Assembly: GCA_963556195.1 (NCBI GenBank)
Contig: OY744520.1
Location: forward strand, 154,222,607 to 154,286,606
DNA length: 64,000 nt
Source of the DNA: Sepiola atlantica
Lineage: Eukaryota > Mollusca > Cephalopoda > Sepiida > Sepiolidae
Direction: 5' to 3'
The notes under the pieces are model-generated. The model worked only from the letters and a program-made list of their open reading frames with translations, did not search any database and was not told the DNA's origin. The stretch's first letter is position 1. Each line of letters starts with the position of its first letter. Shown piece by piece: positions 57,455-64,000 of this stretch. The position numbers were made by a program, and so were the translations under genes.

Positions 57455-58160
57455 ACTACGATAACATTGCACCTGAAAAATTGATATTTTATTTTGACAA
57501 TTTTTGGCAATTTTTTTGTTGAACGTTCGGTTATGTTTTAACTCAATTAATTTCTTTGAAAATATAGTTTATACGGCTCAGAATAATTTCGCCTAAAACA
57601 ATCTACATTGTCAGCAGCAAATGTAAATTCTAAATTAGTGTCATTTTTAATATCAGCAGCAAAGTTTACTAATTATAATAAATAATAATACTAATGCATT
57701 GTTTAGTTTATTTCTACTAAAATGTATCAAATGCAATTATATTTTTATTCATAGAAACTAGCGAGGAAAATAATTTATAATATCTGAACACTTTTACATT
57801 TCGATTTCACCTCAATTCACGTGACACGTATTTCGTAAATGTTGTCTGCAGAAAAATACATCATATTTGACAATTCTCACTTTGTTTGAATTAGGTATAT
57901 ATGAAGTGTCATTTTGCTTTCTGTATAATACATTTTTTATCATTAACTAGCCTTACATAGCAGACGTTGCACAGGAGTAATTTTATTATCAATTTTTAAT
58001 ACGTTAACACGTGTTGTTTATCGTTAATTATTTCTTCTAAGGTTACGAAAATGAAGTGTCTTTTGTTTACAGTTTTGAATGTGTCTATGTTTAGTTGTAA
58101 TCAGATATGATTAGTGCATCGGTGTATTCTGATAAAACGGTTTGTTTTATATGTTAGATT
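57455..58160. other. AT-rich stretch, nothing recognised
   Basis: No family signature or repeat edge seen. Confidence 0.35.
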
Positions 58161-58162
58161 TT

Positions 58163-58236
58163 AAAATGAAGAAGATTTTTTTCAGAAAATCTACCAACAT
58201 AATATTGGTAGATTTTCAGAAAATAAATCTTCTAAT
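58163..58236. repeat. Hairpin, ~30-bp arms
   Basis: CAGAAAATCTACCAA and TTGGTAGATTTTCTG-type arms with a 4-6 base loop, extended by GAAGAT/ATCTTC. The loop is small and the stem nearly perfect. Confidence 0.7.
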
Positions 58237-58239
58237 TTT

Positions 58240-59015
58240 TTTTTCATAATCTTTAATTCAGGGGGAAAACAAAACGAATGAAATAGAGAAATATAATCCG
58301 GGAGAAAAGAGAAAAATAAGGAGAGATTGGAAAAAAGAGTTTGACAGTTATGCGTTCCGAGTTACTATATTTCTTCCCTCTCTTTCCTTTTCTCTCTGTC
58401 TCTCTTTGCAACTTTGATTAGATTAAAATGATGTTTTCGCTTTCTTTTTTCTTTCTATAATGTTAGAAATACACTACTTTTTAATACAAAGCCACAAAAA
58501 AAAAATGAGAAACACATGTCCGTGTAATTCTTTTCATAATAATCACGAAATATTTGATATCTTACCTTTTATTTGATTGTTTTTTTACTCACATTCTTTT
58601 TCATTCACCTCAGCGAACTCTGAGATGAATACCGACATGTCAAAGGATAATATCTACATTATTAAAAAGTGTAGAATATCAGCGTTAATAAATTAGAATG
58701 ATCAATCGATAAAAACTAAATGACAAATTCTTTTAATTTGTCCACGGGTGTTCTGTACTGTACAAATGTTAATCTATATATTCTATATACTCTCACAAAT
58801 ATATTTTATAATACAGATATCGGTCCATATACAGATTATGGATTGGCTATAATAAGGTCCAAGGTGAAAAGCTATACAAATGGAAATTAAAAACATAGGC
58901 ATGCGAGTGAACGTATTAGTTAAAAAATCAAATTTTATATATCACTCTCAATTAAAAAAAATATAGACGACCCATAGTTAAGAATTACAGCTAACCCAAT
59001 ATACGTGAAACCAAA
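58240..59015. other. Purine/pyrimidine-biased stretch and PLE upstream region
   Basis: 58255-58430 has a purine-rich half followed by a pyrimidine-rich half. From about 58750 onward the sequence may be the palm region of the PLE that follows, but I cannot read a motif in it. Confidence 0.3.
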
Positions 59016-59019
59016 TTCC

Positions 59020-59985
59020 TATTACACCAATTAGAGATAAAACATATTCCTAGTTCTATCGAAGGTACGCTTAGTAGTAGCTCTACTAACGAAGATGTAT
59101 TTAAGAATTCAAATAAAATTTACAATACAGCTCAGAAAGTAGTGGGTATAATAATATCGAAATTAAATATAAAAAACAAGATACAGATAATTAAAATAGA
59201 GATAAAATAAAAGAAAAAGAAATATATTCTGGTTCATCCCACCCTATAATCAAATGCTAAAAACTATACTAAATCTTATCGAAAACTAAATAATCCCTTA
59301 AATAAACTATTCAATAAATATAACTTAAAACTGTATTAGAGTTGTTGTGAAAACATAGAAATGACTATTAAAGCCAATAATAACAAACTATTACATGAGA
59401 CAAGTAAAGAAGAATAAATCAATATAATGCGTAGAAAAAGTGATAAATATAAAAACAATAACAATGGCAATAATAACATAATCGCAAGAAATAGTAATGA
59501 CTTTAAAAATAATAGCAATACTCCAAAAAGATTAGGTTAATAAAGAAGGAGAAAAACTGGAACTGTAGAATCGTGCACACTGCCCATTACAACATAACTT
59601 CTTAATTAAAGGCATTTTTACAAATTCACAATATTAACACATCAAAACTAGAATAACAAAAAATACTCCATAGGAAAAACTGCAATTAAATTTAAAACTA
59701 GGTATAATAACCGCAAAAACACATTCATTAAAATAATCTGATTAAAAACAATATCACTAACGGACTAATACTGGAAGCAAAACAAAAGCGGACGCTTGCC
59801 AATAATCGAGTGGAAAATAATACAATGCGCCCAGACTTGAAGATATTAAGACAACCTGTGCGGATAACGTTTTAACGAGAAACTAGAAATTTTAAATTGT
59901 AAAGATCCCTAAAAATACTTAATTGTAGAAGTGAAATGGCAACTATCTGTAGACACAGGATGAACTTTACCTTAGGCTCACTATG
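59020..59985 (+). pseudogene. Penelope-like element: RT linker plus GIY-YIG endonuclease, heavily decayed
   Basis: Plus strand, three frames: IPSSIEGTLSSSSTNEDVF (59044-59100), KRNIFWFIPPYNQM (about 59215-59258), NKYNLKLY and NIEMTIKANNNKLL (about 59310-59395). Then KYSIGKTAIKFKTRYNNRKN (59658-59720), the GIY-YIG core with its catalytic Arg, then PIIEWKIIQCAQT (about 59798), NEKLEIL with the catalytic Glu (about 59878) and LNCRSEMATICRHRMNFTLG (to about 59980). The order matches endonuclease-bearing PLE proteins. It has many in-frame stops and no clear RT palm. It ends just before a second PLE fragment of another subfamily. Confidence 0.75.
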
Positions 59986-60045
59986 AAAATAAATAAATTA
60001 ACAAAACCAAATTGGTAATAAATGTAACAAGGTTTCTGTGTAGGT

Positions 60046-60183
60046 TACAGAAGAGAAAAAGGTTCGAGTCGTGTAAACTACCCTCAACATGGTTGCCGGA
60101 AAACAACGTTGAGTAGAAGAAGAAATCCTTTCAACAATGTCAAGGCCGTCAGAACCCAACCAAGGGAGTTTCAAATAAATAGG
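60046..60183 (-). pseudogene. PLE linker fragment, inverted relative to its endonuclease
   Basis: The minus strand reads PIYLKLPWLGSDGLDIVERI and SSSTQRCFPATMLRVVYTTR. In Penelope/Poseidon-type PLEs a LPWLG...V...CF-A-xRVV(Y/F)TT segment lies between RT and GIY-YIG on the same strand. Here it is on the opposite strand from the endonuclease at 60239, so an inversion or two independent insertions separate them. Confidence 0.55.
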
Positions 60184-60238
60184 GCAACGTGACGGGCCAA
60201 TAAATTTACCACCATTAAATAAAGCAACTTTACGTGCA

Positions 60239-60649
60239 ATGGTGCCTTTCTCTTCTTTTCGTAAGGATGTTTTGCCAGCCATTCAAAAGAATTCTGTAGT
60301 TTATAAATTCATGTGTCAGTGTGGAGCTGACTACGTTGGCAAGACATCCCAAAGATTAGAATTTAGAATATCCCAACACATACCACGTGATATTCGCCTA
60401 CACAAGGTTTCGAGATCATCCGGGAACTTCCAGGCACAGGAATCAGCCATCGGTAATCACCTCGTTAGTACAAATAGTTGTTCTGACAGGTATTCCGATG
60501 GGTGGTTTTCTGTTTTACACAGTGCCAGGTCGAACTACCATCTCAATATTCTTGAGGTGTTAGTCATTAACAACTATCGACCTAGCCTGTGTAGACAAAA
60601 GATTTTGAAACATCAGTTGGAGATCTTTAATGATTCAAAGGCACCATAA
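60239..60649 (+). CDS. Penelope-like GIY-YIG endonuclease domain, 136 aa, uninterrupted
   Basis: FRKDVLPAIQ leads to SVVYKFMCQCGADYVGKTSQ and RLEFRISQHIP, the GIY-YIG fold with the paired Tyr motifs (VY, DYVG), a C-x-C insert and the Arg helix. The catalytic Glu is in NILEVLVINNYRPSLC. About 100 of the 136 residues are the endonuclease. There is no stop from 60239 to 60647, unlike the other PLE pieces here. The ATG is probably internal: frame continues upstream as GPINLPPLNKATLRA until a stop near 60174. In a live element it would be the C-terminus of a longer RT protein. The RT is missing, so it is a fragment with an intact domain. Confidence 0.8.
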   Translation: MVPFSSFRKDVLPAIQKNSVVYKFMCQCGADYVGKTSQRLEFRISQHIPRDIRLHKVSRSSGNFQAQESAIGNHLVSTNSCSDRYSDGWFSVLHSARSNYHLNILEVLVINNYRPSLCRQKILKHQLEIFNDSKAP

Positions 60650-60654
60650 CGTTG

Positions 60655-60909
60655 AGAGATTTACTTTTTTTTTTCCCCTTCTCAATCGTTTCCTCCAACT
60701 GAAATAAGTTTTATTTTTTTTTCCCCTTCATTTCTCATTCGACTTTTAGTTTTTAATTTACCATTCTGACGTTTCCTCTCAGAGGGTCAGACGACAAGGC
60801 CTTAAGGTAATTTTAACAATTTTCCTTTTTTTTCCCCACTCGTCTGTTTCATTGATTTTAATAATGCTTCCTCTAAAATTAATCCTACCATTCTGTTGTA
60901 CACGAAATT

Positions 60910-60911
<2 letters not shown>
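60655..60911 (+). other. Pyrimidine-rich 3' flank of the PLE endonuclease
   Basis: Repeated TTTTTTTTCCCC blocks (60664, 60713, 60822) and a CTGACGTTTCCTCTCAGAGGGTCAG hairpin near 60767. It may be the PLE 3' UTR. The hairpin holds AAACGTCAG on the minus strand but no proper hammerhead core. Confidence 0.4.
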
Positions 60912-60951
<40 letters not shown>

Positions 60952-60980
60952 AATATATATATATATATATATATATTAAC

Positions 60981-61011
<31 letters not shown>
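60912..61011. repeat. (TA)n array with internal GTTAA/TTAAC palindrome
   Basis: TA array interrupted symmetrically by TGTTAATA and TATTAACA. Confidence 0.95.
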
Positions 61012-61019
61012 ACCACATA

Positions 61020-61800
61020 CCTGAGAGAAATTTTATATTTTTTAAGGAATTAAATGCATTTAAATAACTAGCAACATTTAATCCTACGATGACATTTACT
61101 TACATACAAGCAATGAACTATTAGCTATATCAATGTGTTGTTTATTTCCCCTTTACATCAAACGCCCACATAATTTTTTAAAATCTTGTTTATATATATT
61201 GATTTAATTAATTCTACAAACTAATTAGCAAAAGGATTGGCGAGTGCGAACAGACATGAAATCAGTCTTTGCTACAACAAGTAAATCAATACAACTCCTG
61301 TATTCACCGATATTCTATACATTAATAATAGCAGACATTGCTGACAGTATTGTCGGATATATAAAAAAGATAGGGATACGCACGGCCTATTATTATGTTA
61401 TGGGAATTTTACGATAAAAATATTTCTGCAAAGCTATTTTCACCTGACAGCTGTTCAAAGAAATAACATCAGCATAACTTGAAATAAAAAATATCAAAAA
61501 ATCATCAAATAACAAATGTTTATATAATCTCAAGAGATGTTAGAGAGTTGTGCTTCAGAAAAAAAGCAGCACGCGAGTTAAACAGATTCAAACAAAAATA
61601 AATTATACTTATTTACACATGATCGGTTTAAGGTTTTTGATACACATAGATTCAAATACACAGTGACGAAGACACGATCGAACAATTCAAACACTCCTGG
61701 CTAAAGGTCTATGTATATTTTCAGTTGTCAAGTAATAGCACAGTTTGTCGTTAGCCTGTTCCGAATTCATCTATTTAATTGTTTCATGAATCTTAATCGT
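61020..61800. other. AT-rich stretch, nothing recognised
   Basis: No gene signature or repeat edge seen. Confidence 0.35.
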
Positions 61801-61805
61801 AATAT

Positions 61806-61816
61806 ACCCCCCCCCC

Positions 61817-61872
<56 letters not shown>
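61806..61872. repeat. Poly-C, (CA)n, (TA)n compound microsatellite
   Basis: Eleven C, CACACACA, then TA. The same poly-C/CA/TA order recurs at 62193. Confidence 0.95.
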
Positions 61873-61879
61873 ATATTTG

Positions 61880-62045
61880 TTATCGTTTATTATCTATGTA
61901 CGAATACGTTTCGTCCTTTATAATCGGGACTCATCAGCATAGAGATATGACTAGTCACTACCGGTCATGCGATTCGAAACGAGTATTTTACAACTCAAAT
62001 CCCGACGCCTGAACCACTTGGCCAATTGTTGAATAGCGAATAAAC
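61880..62045 (-). mobile_element. tRNA-derived SINE with intact 3' hammerhead
   Basis: Minus strand: TTGGCCAAGTGGTTCAGGCG is a clear A box and D arm, and CTCGTTTCGAATCGC is the B box about 45 bases later. GACCGGTAGTGACTAGTC links to the hammerhead at 61943-61893, then ATAATAAACGATAACAAATA leads into (TA)n. The tRNA-like part resembles a Leu/Ser-type D arm but has no matching acceptor stem. The body aligns to the 14.3, 33.8 and 51.4 kb copies. Confidence 0.8.
61893..61943 (-). ncRNA. Hammerhead ribozyme, canonical core
   Basis: 5' to 3' on the minus strand: UCUAUG (stem I), CUGAUGA (complement of 61931-61937), GUCC-10-base loop-GGAC (stem II), GAAA, CG-UAUU-CG (short stem III), UA, CAUAGA (stem I). 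Stem I pairs six of six, stem II four of four, stem III two bases plus the A-U pair. Every conserved core base is present, with GUA as the cleavage triplet and cutting predicted after that A. A very short stem III is the form found in PLE hammerheads and retrozymes, which often need dimers for efficient cutting. Activity is not shown by sequence alone. Confidence 0.85.
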
Positions 62046-62192
62046 GGTGATAATTTTAACACCTTATGTGGCGGCTTGATGACATAAGAGCGTTCTACTT
62101 AATGGAAGGAACGATGCATTTATAGCTAGCGACGTCATGCTGTGTTAATACTACACTGACAGTGCTCTTCTAGACGGGGTTTTCCAGGAGCT

Positions 62193-62202
62193 ACACCCCC
62201 CC

Positions 62203-62254
<52 letters not shown>

Positions 62255-62281
62255 TGTGTGTGTGTGTGTGTGTGTGTGTGA
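62193..62281. repeat. Poly-C, (CA)n, (TA)n, (TG)n compound microsatellite
   Basis: CCCCCCCC, CACA, TA to 62251, then GCGTGTG repeats. CA and TG flank TA as an inverted pair. Confidence 0.95.
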
Positions 62282-62423
62282 GTGTAGATAGTATAAAATA
62301 AGAAAAATAATAAACAAACGAAATATAAAAAGCCATGTAGAGGTCTAATATTTCGCTTCATTTTATTTAGGAAACTTCATTACGAGTTGGATATAATGGC
62401 AATTTTGATAGATATTTATACAT

Positions 62424-62542
<119 letters not shown>

Positions 62543-62554
62543 TGGTAGTATGAT

Positions 62555-62610
62555 AATATATCTAAGTTACACAGAAGCGTCCATGTTTCATTCCAGCAGG
62601 CTGAATGCAC
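62555..62610 (+). repeat. Possible third copy of family A (short)
   Basis: AAGTTACACAGAAGCGTCCA and TGTTTCATTCCAGCAGGCTG resemble AAGCTACACAGAGGCTCCCG and GTTTCATCCCCGGGGG of the other copies. It is about 75 percent by eye over 45 bases, next to a TA array. Confidence 0.4.
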
Positions 62611-62876
62611 ATATTTGATGTTTACTAATTTTTTAATTCTTAGTCATGCTAACTAACGAATCAGATTCGTTGTTAAAACTCCTTTATATGTTATCAGTAA
62701 CCAATTAGCAATACTTATTCAAACAAAGACCTAGATGATCTATATTTGAGACTTTTCTTTGAGTGCTGGTTTCGGCACGCCTATTTTTTCAGGTGTAATC
62801 TGTACTTTATATTCATATTTTTATTCGTTGCTACTTAAGATAGTTTTTTATTATTTATTTTATCTTATTATTCATC

Positions 62877-62878
<2 letters not shown>

Positions 62879-62942
<64 letters not shown>

Positions 62943-62946
62943 TATA
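62879..62946. repeat. (TA)n microsatellite
   Basis: TA array with an ACA near its end. Confidence 0.95.
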
Positions 62947-63054
62947 GTTATCTTAAAGTAAAAGTTAATTAATGTCTACAGCTAATTGAGTAAGTTTTGG
63001 GGATATTTAAAATTTTAAATTTCTAGCTTCTCATTTAAACATAATATACACGAT

Positions 63055-63360
63055 TTGTCTAACTATCTGCAAACACTAGCCTACGAGTCGTCCTAATATC
63101 TTCCAGCATACTAGACCACCGTGATATATTCCACTAGATTATTGGCGAGCTTCAAGTTTCTTTGAGTTCTCAGGAATTGTTCACTAGTGATGTTTTGAAC
63201 TGTTTTTTAATAAATCTGCTCAAGTTTTTATTATACATAGTTTTACATTCACGCGAGGTTGCTCCTACGTAAAACGTTTTGTTTTTAGGGTTTTCGTTGG
63301 GAAATATTAGTGCTTAGTTAAGCGTTTAATGCACAACTGCTACAGTTGCAGTTTTACCGT
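63055..63360 (-). pseudogene. Penelope-like GIY-YIG endonuclease remnant
   Basis: Minus strand: CNCSSCALNA and LSTNI (63350-63310, the Cys-rich linker), then after a shift KNKTFYVGATSRECKTMYNK (about 63285-63228). Next are FIKKQFKTSLVNNS, ELKET and SSPIIxWNI, where x is a stop (about 63130). This order, C-N-C linker, YVGAT core and LKE...SPII-WNI, matches the 42.6 and 59.7 kb endonucleases. At least three stops. The catalytic Glu region is not readable. Confidence 0.6.
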
Positions 63361-63399
63361 TCATTAGTCACTTATTATTTTATTTCAGTTGAAAATGAC

Positions 63400-64000
63400 A
63401 TCTATAAAGTGAGTTATTTTTATGTTAGCTAATACGTAAGCTCTTAGGCCTAATTGTTTTCATTTTCATATGTAAAATTTTAAAATAAAGTGTCTTTATA
63501 CAGCAAACAGTTGGAGAATATTCGGAGAAAGAGTGAACGGAGGGGTGTAGTGAGTTTTATATGAAAACAGAGAAAAGAGTCGATAGGAGGCGATGAAGGA
63601 AGAATAGATGTACGTAGGAGACAAATCGATTAATCTGGTGTCGAATTCAGTGGAAAAAACCCCCTAAATCGAACCAGGATGAAATTAATCCTCTCCCACG
63701 TGCGTTTATTTTTTTCCACATGCTTTTATATTAACTCCGCAGCTCTCCTTACCTCCTCCATAGGTTTCTTAATGGCCCACTACTCCCACCCGTTCACAAC
63801 TGACACAAACACCCACTTATATTCCTTCCACTCTTAATTCGGCTCATATCATCTTCTGCCACTCATAATTACTTCCTTACTCTCTTTCTCGGTTCTCTGG
63901 CACTATTTACTGTATAGAGTTTTTTTTCAATAAAGCCCTTCGTCACCAAACATTAAGGTCATTTATATAGATCGAAATATTGATTGACTTTAGGGATGTG
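63400..64000. other. AT-rich window end, nothing recognised
   Basis: CCTGGTTCGATTTAGG on the minus strand near 63669 is a faint B-box match with no A box. No coding signature. Confidence 0.3.

Noticed and set aside
60763..60795. CTGACCCTCTGAGAGGAAACGTCAG (minus) as a PLE terminal hammerhead
   Set aside because: It has AAACG and paired arms, but CUGACCC does not fit the CUGANGA core. Probably a simple hairpin.

Overview
This window looks like a non-coding stretch of a large, AT-rich, repeat-laden invertebrate genome. I infer a mollusc, most likely a cephalopod of the octopus type. The grounds are the very long (TA)n arrays, several Penelope-like elements (PLEs), tRNA-derived SINEs and decayed Tc1/mariner copies, with no bacterial-style gene packing. 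The species is not proven by the sequence. Almost every long open frame is either a microsatellite translation (runs of Ile-Tyr, Asp or Met) or a fragment of a transposon.

Layout. 1-1658: a transposase-like gene on the minus strand that runs off the left edge and carries one frameshift. 1.7-8.7 kb: AT-rich sequence with short tandem duplications, a hairpin-type dispersed repeat, a (TCA)28 array and one tRNA-like SINE head. 8.7-19 kb: foldback (inverted-repeat) elements, SINE remnants and a near-perfect 145-bp palindrome. 19.6-21 kb: a Tc1/mariner-superfamily element with intact ends and a broken transposase. 21.2-22.5 kb: two diverged copies of a ~0.6 kb direct repeat. 24.5-24.9 kb: the only segment that resembles a host promoter (CCAAT, GC-box and ETS-like motifs) with candidate first exons on both strands. 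30.7-37 kb: more foldback repeats, a 210-bp solo LTR and several SINEs. 37.4-38.4 kb: a LINE tail. 42.3-43.7 kb: a PLE reverse transcriptase plus GIY-YIG fragment. 46.6-47.3 kb: a second LINE tail. 48.9-50.1 kb: a second mariner inserted inside a (TA)n array. 54 kb: a gag/zinc-knuckle remnant. 59-60.65 kb: two PLE fragments back to back. 63.1-63.4 kb: another GIY-YIG remnant.

The most interesting pattern is a set of hammerhead-ribozyme motifs at the 3' ends of tRNA-like SINEs, next to (TA)n arrays. The copy at 61893-61943 (minus) has every conserved core base and three closed stems. Two more lie in convergent orientation around one (TA)n array at 33.6-33.8 kb, and several decayed relatives are scattered through the window. 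Hammerheads are known in PLEs, and PLE fragments are frequent here. I therefore propose, as inference, that a family of small tRNA-headed retroposons carries PLE-type hammerheads and may have been mobilised by PLE machinery.

The annotation was made by eye. Boundaries of repeats are approximate to a few bases, and of degraded elements to tens of bases.
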